From IMG/VR virus record IMGVR_UViG_3300043465_000560, positions 1-36,757 of that record: 36,757 bases of DNA; one strand, written 5' to 3'. Source of the DNA: a virus. Of the stretch, positions 31,037 through 36,757 are shown piece by piece; the stretch's first letter is position 1, and every line of letters starts with the position of its first letter. The notes beneath the pieces are model-generated. The model was not told the origin of the DNA, did no database searches, and was given only the letters and a program-made list of their open reading frames with translations. The position numbers and the translations under genes were made by a program.

Positions 31037-31062
31037 GCAGGCATCCACAGAGGATGCCAGCG

Positions 31063-31284
31063 ATGCAGCCCGACCAAGAGACGCCAGCCGCCGCCAATCT
31101 GGTTTGGCGCAAGACGCCCGAAGGCAATCTGCGCCTTGAGACCCGCACCGGCCAAGTGCGCGGCATTGTCTGGACGCAACGCTCCGAAGGTGAATTTAAG
31201 TTTCGCGTTGGCGGCTACTTCGCCGGCAGCGCGACGGTGGCTGAGGCGCAGGCCCGCGCCTTGGCGAAGGCGTCCGCGCTGTGA
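31063..31284 (+). CDS. First rightward gene, orphan 73 aa
   Basis: The start is the ATG at 31063 (GAGG 9 bases upstream); an ATG at 31054 is too close to the ribosome site. The protein begins MQPDQETPAAANLVWRKTPE and has GNLRLETRTGQVRGIVWTQR, GEFKFRVGGYFAGSATVAEA, a beta-rich small domain with a C-terminal helix. As the first gene of the rightward operon it could be a regulator or antitermination factor, but no family is recognised. Its TGA overlaps the next GTG (GTGA). Confidence 0.6.
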   Translation: MQPDQETPAAANLVWRKTPEGNLRLETRTGQVRGIVWTQRSEGEFKFRVGGYFAGSATVAEAQARALAKASAL

Positions 31285-31598
31285 GCGCCGCCGAGGTCTG
31301 CCAGATTACTGGCCACGCCATCCCGCGCCTCCTCGCTAGCACGCTTGCCCGCCCCGTGCATCCTGTCGCGCTGGACGAGCCGGCCATTCTCGCGCGGCTC
31401 GATGCCATGGCAGCCAGCGCCGGCCACAGCGCCGTGGCGATGGTGACGCTCCGGTCGCGTGGCTGCACTGGAGGCGCTGCGTGCGCGTCGCTGCATCCAC
31501 ATGGCGTCGGGCGCGATGGCGCGACGTTCGCGTTCGCCGACGATGTGACAGAGGCGCTGGATGCGCTGGCAACGGCGCTGCGGGATGGCGTGGCATGA
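31281..31598 (+). CDS. Orphan protein, 105 aa
   Basis: Start GTG at 31281 overlaps the preceding TGA. The protein starts MSAAEVCQITGHAIPRLLAS, contains AILARLDAMAASAGHSAVAM and GGAACASLHPHGVGRDGATF, and ends FADDVTEALDALATALRDGV. It has Cys and His residues but no clear zinc motif. No function is recognised. Confidence 0.5.
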   Translation: MSAAEVCQITGHAIPRLLASTLARPVHPVALDEPAILARLDAMAASAGHSAVAMVTLRSRGCTGGAACASLHPHGVGRDGATFAFADDVTEALDALATALRDGVA

Positions 31599-32032
31599 GC
31601 GCGCGTTGCCCATACAACGGGGGCGACCATCGGCTACAGGTGGAGCCGGATCAACCGTGCCCCGTGTGCGGCGACTACGGCGACGCTCGCGCGTGGAACA
31701 GCGACAACTGTGTTGAGCGCGCCGAACCCCTCACCTCGCACGCGGCGGCGGCTGCGGAAATCGCGCGGCTGCGCGGCCATGTCGCGGCGCTGCGGGAGGC
31801 GCAAGCGTGGAAGCCCATTGAGACGGCGCCGAAGGACGGGACGCCGTTGCTTCTCACGGGCTGGTGGAACGAAGACCAGGACAGCGGCATTCGCTGGCGT
31901 GCGGTCGGCGCGTGGCACGTCGAGGCCGGCGAGTGGATCGAAGATTGCGAGGAACCGGGTGATACCAGCCTAATCCCGCCGACGCATTGGATGCTTGCGC
32001 CCGCAACGCCGCATGAGGACGAAACGCCATGA
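31595..32032 (+). CDS. DUF551-like protein with Cys motif, 145 aa
   Basis: The start is the ATG at 31595 (ATGA overlap). The N-terminus has a metal-binding-like cluster (MSARCPYNGGDHRLQVEPDQ, CPVCGDYGDARAWNSDNC), followed by a helix with heptad pattern (AAAAEIARLRGHVAALREAQ). The C-terminal half is DUF551: AWKPIETAPKDGTPLLLTGW, WNEDQDSGIRW, VGAWHVEAGEW and PTHWMLAPATP. DUF551 is a common phage early-region domain of unknown function. It ends at an ATGA overlap with the next gene. Confidence 0.7.
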   Translation: MSARCPYNGGDHRLQVEPDQPCPVCGDYGDARAWNSDNCVERAEPLTSHAAAAAEIARLRGHVAALREAQAWKPIETAPKDGTPLLLTGWWNEDQDSGIRWRAVGAWHVEAGEWIEDCEEPGDTSLIPPTHWMLAPATPHEDETP

Positions 32033-32445
32033 ACCACATCGCAACCCCGCGCGTGGCCGCATGGCCGCGCCTGCAAGCGCCGGAACAGGGCTTTTACTTC
32101 GCCACTGCCGTCGAGGCGCACGGCGCATACGAGCCGCGCATGACCGAGGTCGAGGAAGCGCGCGAAGTGCTGCGCGCTGCCTATGTCATGGTGTCCTCGC
32201 TGATCCCCGGCGCGTCGCCGTTGATGCAACGCGAGTTGGCCGTTGTCGCCAACAGCCTTGTTGATCTGGACGCCGACACAACGCGGCACCTGCTGGAACG
32301 GCAAGCCGAGGCGCGCGACTGGCTCAGCGACACGGCGCACGTCCGCACGCTGGCCAACGAGCTTGGCTGCTGCACCATGTTGCGACCTGACGGCGGGCAC
32401 GCGGAGGCGGCGCGGGTTGCTGCGCTGCTGGCGGTGCCGAGGTGA
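32029..32445 (+). CDS. Orphan protein, 138 aa
   Basis: Start ATG at 32029 overlaps the preceding stop (ATGA). The protein begins MNHIATPRVAAWPRLQAPEQ and is mainly helical: EEAREVLRAAYVMVSSLIPG, QRELAVVANSLVDLDADTTR and LERQAEARDWLSDTAHVRTL. No motif gives a function. A perfect 12-bp hairpin (32451-32482) starts 6 bases after its stop. Confidence 0.5.
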   Translation: MNHIATPRVAAWPRLQAPEQGFYFATAVEAHGAYEPRMTEVEEAREVLRAAYVMVSSLIPGASPLMQRELAVVANSLVDLDADTTRHLLERQAEARDWLSDTAHVRTLANELGCCTMLRPDGGHAEAARVAALLAVPR

Positions 32446-32450
32446 TCCTG

Positions 32451-32482
32451 TGCGGCTCCCGGCTACCGAACCGGGAGCCGCA
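32451..32482 (+). other. Perfect 12-bp hairpin after the 138-residue gene
   Basis: tgcggctcccgg and ccgggagccgca form a perfect 12-bp stem with loop ctaccgaa. No T-run follows, so it looks like an attenuator or mRNA end-protecting hairpin rather than a full terminator. It lies ahead of the first 65-nt leader element. Confidence 0.6.
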
Positions 32483-32558
32483 TGGTTCCATGACGCACTA
32501 CCACGCGTCGCTGCGCGCCGCATCACCACGCAACACATCGCGCCGCTACTTAAAGCAC

Positions 32559-32623
32559 CGCAACGCTTCGACCCTCCCGCCGCCTGTCCGCAGGCAACGG
32601 GATGGCCGGGGAACCGACTATCC
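32559..32623 (+). promoter_or_regulatory. Leader element E1: 65-nt two-hairpin RNA
   Basis: The element lies in the 257-base gap before the gene at 32703. Hairpin 1 (32576-32601) is CCCG-cc-GCCTG-[TCCG]-CAGGC-aa-CGGG. Hairpin 2 follows at once (32602-32621) with a GNRA tetraloop GGAA at 32610-32613 and one C/A mismatch in its stem. A second copy lies at 33362-33426. The rest of the gap is GC-rich and shows no gene. Confidence 0.7.
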
Positions 32624-32702
32624 ACCGCCTCTCCGCTCCGCAGTGCCGCGCTACGCACCGCACCGCCGCACGACGCAACGCCTACCCACAAGGAACCATA
32701 AC

Positions 32703-33296
32703 ATGCAAGCATCCGTCGCAACCCTGACGCTCGTTGGCCTGACGCCATATTCGCAGTCCCGCCAGCACGACGACCCCAAGCTTGAAGGCGAAAGCCATGA
32801 CGCCTTTGACGCGCGCACATGGCGGTCCAAGCTGAACGTCGCCACGCGCCACGGCGCCGCGACCATCGTCCTGCCAGCGCATGGGCTGCAACAGTCTATT
32901 GCCGCCGCCGCCAAGTATTCCAAGCGGCAAATTCCCGGGCAGGGCAAGGCGACATGGACGAAGAAGTTTGAAGCCGGCATCGCGCTTCTTGAAGACCCGG
33001 CGCTGAACATCGACCCGGCTTCCGTGTCGTCCATTACCATCAGCGCGAACGCCGATGGCATCCGAGGCAGCGGGCGCCGTGTGCAGCGCCGCTTCCCGAT
33101 CATGCCGGAATGGCGCGCGACGTTCGATATCTACATCCTCGATCCGATCATCACCGAACCCGTGTTCCGCGAGATGGTCGAGATTGCCGGGATGTTCATT
33201 GGCATCGGCCGCTTCCGCCCTGAGAAGGGCGGCACGAATGGCCGCTTCAGGATTGAGGCGCTGGCATGGGCGGATAACCGCAAGCTGGCGGCTTAA
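32703..33296 (+). CDS. Conserved phage early protein, 197 aa, Gly-rich C-terminal loop
   Basis: The start is the ATG at 32703 with AAGGA upstream. A GTG at 32442 overlapping the preceding stop would extend it through the structured leader, but the extra residues look non-coding. The protein has ATLTLVGLTPYSQSRQHDDP, FDARTWRSKLNVATRHGAAT, SIAAAAKYSKRQIPGQGKAT, DGIRGSGRRVQRRFPIMPEW and GMFIGIGRFRPEKGGTNGRF. I have seen this arrangement repeatedly in phages of diverse hosts, without a function. The late GxGRFRPEKGG loop between strands is reminiscent of Gly-rich loops of RAMP-type RNA-binding folds; this is only a suggestion. Confidence 0.6.
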   Translation: MQASVATLTLVGLTPYSQSRQHDDPKLEGESHDAFDARTWRSKLNVATRHGAATIVLPAHGLQQSIAAAAKYSKRQIPGQGKATWTKKFEAGIALLEDPALNIDPASVSSITISANADGIRGSGRRVQRRFPIMPEWRATFDIYILDPIITEPVFREMVEIAGMFIGIGRFRPEKGGTNGRFRIEALAWADNRKLAA

Positions 33297-33361
33297 TACC
33301 CCGCCTCGCTGCGCTCCGCCTCGCTGCGCCTCGCTTCGCGACGCCGCGCCCCGCAACGCAA

Positions 33362-33426
33362 CGCAACGCTCCGACCCTCCCGTTGCCCGGTGACGGGCTG
33401 CGGGATGGCCGGGAAACTGGTTATCC
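33362..33426 (+). promoter_or_regulatory. Leader element E2: 65-nt two-hairpin RNA
   Basis: The copy aligns to E1 without gaps, at about 77% identity. Hairpin 1 (33379-33404) is CCCG-tt-GCCCG-[GTGA]-CGGGC-tg-CGGG. Hairpin 2 (33405-33424) has the GNRA loop GAAA at 33413-33416. It precedes the gene at 33512 by 85 bases, in a 215-base gap that also has a low-complexity cctcgctgcgc stretch. Confidence 0.7.
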
Positions 33427-33511
33427 GCTGCGCACCGCGACCCTGCGCGTCGCACTGCTACGCTACTCGGCTCTACTCAACGCAACGCTTCCACCCATCA
33501 AGGAACCCAAC

Positions 33512-34009
33512 ATGATCGCAACCGAACTTTCCGCAGATGCCCGCGCCGTCGCGGACATGCTGGCCGCAACCCCAATCGGTGATGTCGTGACGTTCGGCGC
33601 CATGAGCGCCGCCATTGGTCGCGACATCACGACATGCCGCCACGTCTTGGCATCCGCTCGCAACGTGGCGCTGCGCGAGAATGGCGCGGCGTTTTTGTCC
33701 GAACGATCCATCGGCCTGCGGCGTATGTCCGCAGAGCGCGCGACGGAGACGGTTGGCAGCACGGCGCGCGCGCATATCCGCAGCACAGCCCGCCGCGCCA
33801 AGCGGACGCTGATCGGCGCCACCAACGGCGTGAACGATCTGCCGCCGGAAGCGCAGCGCCGTATGGCTGCCGAGGTTTCCGCGCTGGCGCTGGTCGAGCA
33901 TCTGGCGCGCGATGCTGCCGTAAAGCCCGGCGCCGAAGCCCCCACGAAGCCGACGCCTGTCGCCGTCACCGCGCGCAACATGATGGCTGCGTTGGTTGGT
34001 GCCCCATGA
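33512..34009 (+). CDS. Winged-helix-like DNA-binding protein, 165 aa
   Basis: The ATG at 33512 has AAGGA 7 bases upstream, following the second leader element. The N-terminal half reads ADMLAATPIGDVVTFGAMSA, AIGRDITTCRHVLASARNVA and ENGAAFLSERSIGLRRM, with the spacing of a winged helix (helix, recognition helix, beta wing), recalling 'D-x-V-T-F/Y-x-x-L-S-x-x-I-G-R-D' proteins. A helical C-terminal half follows (EAQRRMAAEVSALALVEHLA). DNA binding is inferred. It overlaps the next gene by ATGA. Confidence 0.55.
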   Translation: MIATELSADARAVADMLAATPIGDVVTFGAMSAAIGRDITTCRHVLASARNVALRENGAAFLSERSIGLRRMSAERATETVGSTARAHIRSTARRAKRTLIGATNGVNDLPPEAQRRMAAEVSALALVEHLARDAAVKPGAEAPTKPTPVAVTARNMMAALVGAP

Positions 34010-34242
34010 TCGCCGCATCCCTCCACCACACGCGCCAATGGCGCTTGGCGTGCCGATCAGGAGAGCTACAGGCCGCCGCGATCCGCAACGCACGCGACGG
34101 CGCCACGATGCGGGCGCGGCAGGCTGCGGCGCTGTCCGAGGCGCTGCACTGGCGCGCTGGCGGCGACAGGCAGGGCGTGACGCTCGCGCTGTCGGACGCG
34201 AAGTTCTACGCGAAGCAGAAGCGGAAGGAGACGCAGGCATGA
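34006..34242 (+). CDS. Orphan protein, 78 aa
   Basis: ATG at 34006 overlaps the preceding stop (ATGA). The protein is MIAASLHHTRQWRLACRSGE, basic and helical, ending FYAKQKRKETQA. A high Arg/Lys content hints at nucleic-acid binding. Its stop overlaps the next start (ATGA). Confidence 0.5.
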   Translation: MIAASLHHTRQWRLACRSGELQAAAIRNARDGATMRARQAAALSEALHWRAGGDRQGVTLALSDAKFYAKQKRKETQA

Positions 34243-34529
34243 CCACGGAACCCAAGTTGCGCGAAATCGCGGAACGCATCGCGGCGCATCTGCAACGCAT
34301 TGAGTTGGCTCACCCGAGGCGCGGCAAATCAGATTGCCTTTACTACTCCGCAAACGCATGGCCCGCCGGCGCCCGCCTTGGAGTGCGGTATGTGACCTAT
34401 CAAAACACGTCAAACCTGACGAAGCGCGATGCTTTGGAATATCTCGCGTGGCTTGATGCCGGCAACGAAGGGCGGCACTACACGGCGCTGTCGTTCAACA
34501 CACGCATTCGCAGGGAGACGCAGCGATGA
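34239..34529 (+). CDS. Orphan protein, 96 aa
   Basis: ATG at 34239 (AAGGAG 8 bases upstream) starts MTTEPKLREIAERIAAHLQR. It has DCLYYSANAWPAGARLGVRY, VTYQNTSNLTKRDALEYLAW and LDAGNEGRHYTALSFNTRIR, a mixed alpha/beta domain with conserved-looking aromatic residues. No family is recognised. Confidence 0.55.
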   Translation: MTTEPKLREIAERIAAHLQRIELAHPRRGKSDCLYYSANAWPAGARLGVRYVTYQNTSNLTKRDALEYLAWLDAGNEGRHYTALSFNTRIRRETQR

Positions 34530-34939
34530 CGAGCGAGGAACACGAGAACCTGCGGCGGCTGGCGCAGGCTGCAATCAAGATCACGCGGCTTTTCGTGCGG
34601 TCGGCCGATCCTGTTGATGCGTTTCATCAGGCAGCGCACCCCGGCGCGGTGCTGGCGCTGCTGGATGACCTGGCGGCGGTGGAAGAGGAGCGCGACAAGC
34701 ACGCCTTTGCGCATGACGCCATGGCTTGCGAACGCGACGCGCTGGCCGAGGCGATCCAGCGCGCGGTGATGCGGGAGCGGGAGGCGATTGCAGTGTGGCA
34801 CGACAAGCTCGCAGCAGACGACGCCGCGCCGACACGAGACACGGAAAGCGTGAACGCCGGTGTGCTTAGGCGCATGCGCTCTACTTGGCACGAAACCCAG
34901 GCAGCAGCGATCCGCGCACGCGGGGAGGCCGGGCGATGA
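34526..34939 (+). CDS. Ea22-like coiled-coil early protein, 137 aa
   Basis: ATG at 34526 overlaps the preceding stop. The protein starts MTSEEHENLRRLAQAAIKIT and has a long helical stretch LLDDLAAVEEERDKHAFAHD, MACERDALAEAIQRAVMRER, typical of ead/Ea22-like phage proteins with repeated E/R/D heptads. Such proteins are common in the accessory early region and have no fixed function. It ends at an ATGA overlap. Confidence 0.55.
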   Translation: MTSEEHENLRRLAQAAIKITRLFVRSADPVDAFHQAAHPGAVLALLDDLAAVEEERDKHAFAHDAMACERDALAEAIQRAVMREREAIAVWHDKLAADDAAPTRDTESVNAGVLRRMRSTWHETQAAAIRARGEAGR

Positions 34940-35235
34940 CGGCGCGGGAGGTGATTGCGGTTGCGCTTGAAGGCCGCATGACTGTTCGGATGGGCGGCAC
35001 GCCTGGCCACATGGCACTGAGACAAGCCGACGCGATCCTAGCCGCGCTCGCGGGCGCGGGGTTCGCTGTGGTGCCGGTGGAGGCTACGGCGGAAATGCTG
35101 CAAGCGGCCTTCGCCGTAGAGCCACAGACTTTGAAGCAGTTCAGGACGCGCATTGACTGCTGGCCATCGGATATTGCCGCGATGCACCGCGCCATGGTCG
35201 CAGCCGCGCAGCCGGCGCGCGAGGGAGGCGAGTGA
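34936..35235 (+). CDS. Orphan protein, 99 aa
   Basis: ATG at 34936 overlaps the stop before it. The protein begins MTAREVIAVALEGRMTVRMG, with a block ADAILAALAGAGFAVVPVEA, TAEMLQAAF that recurs in phage proteins of alphaproteobacteria. The pattern 'AD-IL-AL-GAGFAVVP-EAT-EML-A' is a short alpha/beta unit of unknown function. The stop overlaps the next start by one base (TGATG). Confidence 0.55.
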   Translation: MTAREVIAVALEGRMTVRMGGTPGHMALRQADAILAALAGAGFAVVPVEATAEMLQAAFAVEPQTLKQFRTRIDCWPSDIAAMHRAMVAAAQPAREGGE

Positions 35236-35453
35236 TGCCTGACGTTGATGTCGAGTGGGGCAGCTTCAAGATATTGGTGAATGGCGCGGAGATTGCCGGC
35301 GGCATGGGGCCATACGAGTTCTGCAAGCGCGAGGCTGCCCACTATGCGCTCGTCTACAGCAAGGACGGCGACGTAAAGGTCAGGCTGCGACGCCTCGGCA
35401 AGAGGACCGTCAACGCATCGCCTCGCCGCAGCGGTGGAGGCAGCAGCGCATGA
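35235..35453 (+). CDS. Orphan protein, 72 aa
   Basis: ATG at 35235 follows the TGATG overlap. The protein begins MPDVDVEWGSFKILVNGAEI and has GPYEFCKREAAHYALVYSKD, then a basic C-terminus (VRLRRLGKRTVNASPRRSGG). It is the gene before the excisionase-like gene, with which it overlaps (ATGA). No family is recognised. Confidence 0.5.
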   Translation: MPDVDVEWGSFKILVNGAEIAGGMGPYEFCKREAAHYALVYSKDGDVKVRLRRLGKRTVNASPRRSGGGSSA

Positions 35454-35716
35454 GTGACGCCCCGCGCTGGCTATGCCGCGACGCGCTGGCGACATACATC
35501 AGTGTCCGCGCCGATGCCGTCGCCCGACTACAGAAAGCCGGGCGCCTTCCCGCGCCGTCGTACCATTTAGGCCCAAGGCAACCGCGCTGGGACCGTGACA
35601 AGGTAGACGTCACCTTGTCGGGCGGGGTAGCCTCGACGGACCCCAGGACAGCCATCAATGCCCTCGCTAACAGCATCGCCGGCCGGCGTCAGGCGCGTCC
35701 GCAAGCGCCTCGCTGA
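35450..35716 (+). CDS. Excisionase-like HTH protein
   Basis: The 88-residue protein has an N-terminal MerR/AlpA-like winged helix: WLCRDALATYISVRADAVAR, LQKAGRLPAPSYHLGPRQPR, WDRDKVD. Size, the HTH with an Arg-Trp wing, and direct location before the integrase identify it as a likely Xis/recombination directionality factor. Its 3' end overlaps the integrase start by 59 bp. Its role would be to bend attachment-site DNA and favour excision. Confidence 0.7.
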   Translation: MSDAPRWLCRDALATYISVRADAVARLQKAGRLPAPSYHLGPRQPRWDRDKVDVTLSGGVASTDPRTAINALANSIAGRRQARPQAPR

Positions 35717-36626
35717 CGGTTCGATCAAGGTCTACGAATACGCCACCGTCAGCAAGGCCCGCACGCGGATAACGCTGCCCGTTGACAGCATTCGCGATCT
35801 ACTCGCCGCGTATGAGCGCAGCCCGGAATGGCGCGGCATGGCGCCTCGGACGCAGAAGAACCGGCTCATTGCGCTGCGGCACCTCCAAGGCATCAAGCAC
35901 CTGTCGGTTGCTGGCCTCAAGCGCCGCGACATCCTGACGTTGCGCGACGCCATCGCGGAAGGCATCGGCCCCGGTGCCGCGAATGCGTTTGCGTCTGGCC
36001 TAGCTGCGCTGCTGTCGTGGGCACGGGATCGCGGCTGGATCGACGCCAGCCCCGCCGACAGGATCAAGGCGATACCTGGCGGGCACTTCCCGACATGGAC
36101 CGAGGACGCGCTAGCCGCAGCCCTTACCGCCGTTCCCGAGCCGATCCGGCGCGCGCTGATCCTCGCCGTCCACACGGGGCAGCGGCGCGGCGATCTTGTC
36201 CAAGCGCGGTGGTCGGATTTCAAGGACGGCGTGTGGCGGATCGCGCAGGAGAAGACCGGCGCGCGGCTGGTGATCCCGCTGCACCCCGATCTTGCCGCAG
36301 AGTTGGATACCTGGCGACGGTCGGCAACGGCGGTCACGGTGCTAACGCAGGGCAACGGCACGCCATGGGACAGGGATGGCCTCACGATGGCCGTGATGCG
36401 GGCTGTGGAGCCGTTGGGCCTCAAGGGCCACAACCTGCACGGTCTCCGCAAGCTGGCGGCTGTGCGGCTCGCGGAGGCCGGCTGTAGCGCGCACGAAATC
36501 GGCAGCATTACGGGGCACAAGAGCTTGGCGGAAATCGAACTCTACACGGCGGCGGCATCGCAGGAGCGGCTGGCGCGATCCGCCGTTGTCCGGTTGCAGG
36601 CGGTTGCAAGGCCGCCGAAAGCATAG
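35658..36626 (+). CDS. int: Tyrosine integrase
   Basis: The 322-residue protein is a phage tyrosine recombinase with an N-terminal arm/SAM-like core-binding domain (YERSPEWRGMAPRTQKNRLI, ANAFASGLAALLSWARDRGW) and a catalytic domain. Active-site residues visible are Arg in HTGQRRGDLVQARW, Lys in QEKTGARLVI, His-x-x-Arg in LHGLRKLAAVRLAEAG, His in SITGHKSLAEI, and the nucleophile Tyr in ELYTAAA. All expected boxes are present, so it should be active. It is the last gene of the rightward operon, and attP is expected in the remaining 131 bases or just beyond. Confidence 0.9.
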   Translation: MPSLTASPAGVRRVRKRLADGSIKVYEYATVSKARTRITLPVDSIRDLLAAYERSPEWRGMAPRTQKNRLIALRHLQGIKHLSVAGLKRRDILTLRDAIAEGIGPGAANAFASGLAALLSWARDRGWIDASPADRIKAIPGGHFPTWTEDALAAALTAVPEPIRRALILAVHTGQRRGDLVQARWSDFKDGVWRIAQEKTGARLVIPLHPDLAAELDTWRRSATAVTVLTQGNGTPWDRDGLTMAVMRAVEPLGLKGHNLHGLRKLAAVRLAEAGCSAHEIGSITGHKSLAEIELYTAAASQERLARSAVVRLQAVARPPKA

Positions 36627-36757
36627 CTGCAAAAGCCAATGAGTTCAGCGATTTGGGACACGGAAGCCGAGTGCCACGGCGTTGATAACGCGAGGCTTCA
36701 ACCCGTCGCGCGTGTCACTGGCGGGTAGATCGGCTTGTTGTCGGGGTGGGTTCGTGC
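36627..36757. other. Sequence after integrase, expected attachment region
   Basis: No convincing gene, tRNA or terminator is visible here. A 29-codon plus-strand ORF (from MSSAIWDTEAECHGVDNARL) and short open minus frames are too short to judge. Integrases usually lie next to their attachment site, so an att core may lie here, but without the other end it cannot be located. Confidence 0.3.

Noticed and set aside
32442-32702. N-terminal extension of the 197-residue gene from the GTG at 32442
   Set aside because: The extra residues correspond to the hairpin leader, with a composition unlike coding sequence; the ATG at 32703 has a ribosome site and matches the expected start of the family.
31675-32820. 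381-codon minus-strand ORF
   Set aside because: It crosses several rightward genes with ATGA overlaps and the leader hairpins; no motif supports it.
1-36757. Complete circular phage genome
   Set aside because: Joining the right end to the left does not continue the truncated adaptor gene sensibly, and lysis genes are missing.
36627-36757. tRNA or tRNA-derived attachment site
   Set aside because: No cloverleaf or conserved T-arm motif could be found on either strand.

Overview
The window is most of a lambda-like, tailed (siphovirus-type) temperate phage genome, probably a prophage. It is cut on the left inside a tail-fibre gene and ends on the right about 130 bases past a tyrosine integrase. 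GC content is high, starts are often GTG, and adjacent genes overlap by ATGA or TGATG. Together with the family types (22-residue tail-repeat protein, protease-capsid fusion, GpA-type terminase) this points to an alphaproteobacterial host such as Acetobacteraceae or Rhizobiales; that assignment is inference from gene content and composition.

Layout. (1) 1-20117, minus strand: the late operon. Read in transcription order (right to left) it encodes small and large terminase, gpW-like joiner, portal, fused prohead protease/major capsid protein, DUF2190-like capsid accessory protein, head-tail joiner, tail terminator, tail completion protein, tail tube, tail chaperone G with a probable -1 frameshift extension, a short tape measure, three tail-tip proteins, a J-like host-specificity protein, an S74 fibre, a small tail protein, a Gly-rich fibre, a 22-residue-repeat protein and a fibre adaptor. 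No lysis gene (endolysin, holin, spanin) is recognisable, so these probably lie left of position 1. The leftmost 8 kb is visibly AT-richer than the rest. (2) 20118-20490: a control region with an 18-bp perfect palindrome, a lone plus-strand lipoprotein gene and a minus-strand terminator. (3) 20495-30917, minus strand: the leftward early/replication operon. In transcription order: a Cro/YdaS-like regulator, a small orphan, a membrane peptide, a SNF2 helicase, an SPPF-type DNA methyltransferase, a multi-HTH protein, a VRR-NUC nuclease, a small orphan, an SSB-like protein, a primase-polymerase/RepA-like ATPase, then several small orphans and a GIY-YIG-like protein. (4) 30918-31062: a divergent immunity region with inverted-repeat operators TTAAG-N3-CTTAA over both candidate promoters. 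(5) 31063-36626, plus strand: a rightward operon of mostly orphan genes ending in an excisionase-like gene and the integrase.

Most notable: two ungapped 65-nt leader elements (32559-32623 and 33362-33426), about 77% identical, each folding into two hairpins, with substitutions confined to loops or pair-preserving positions except for one C/A mismatch in one copy. They resemble in architecture the put antitermination RNAs of phage HK022 and may be an undescribed cis-acting RNA. Also notable are an iteron-like decamer array inside a coding region beside the primase gene, a GGGAAAC slippery heptamer in the tail chaperone gene, a strong plus-strand terminator that may end a short antisense RNA, and the absence of any recognisable CI-type repressor.
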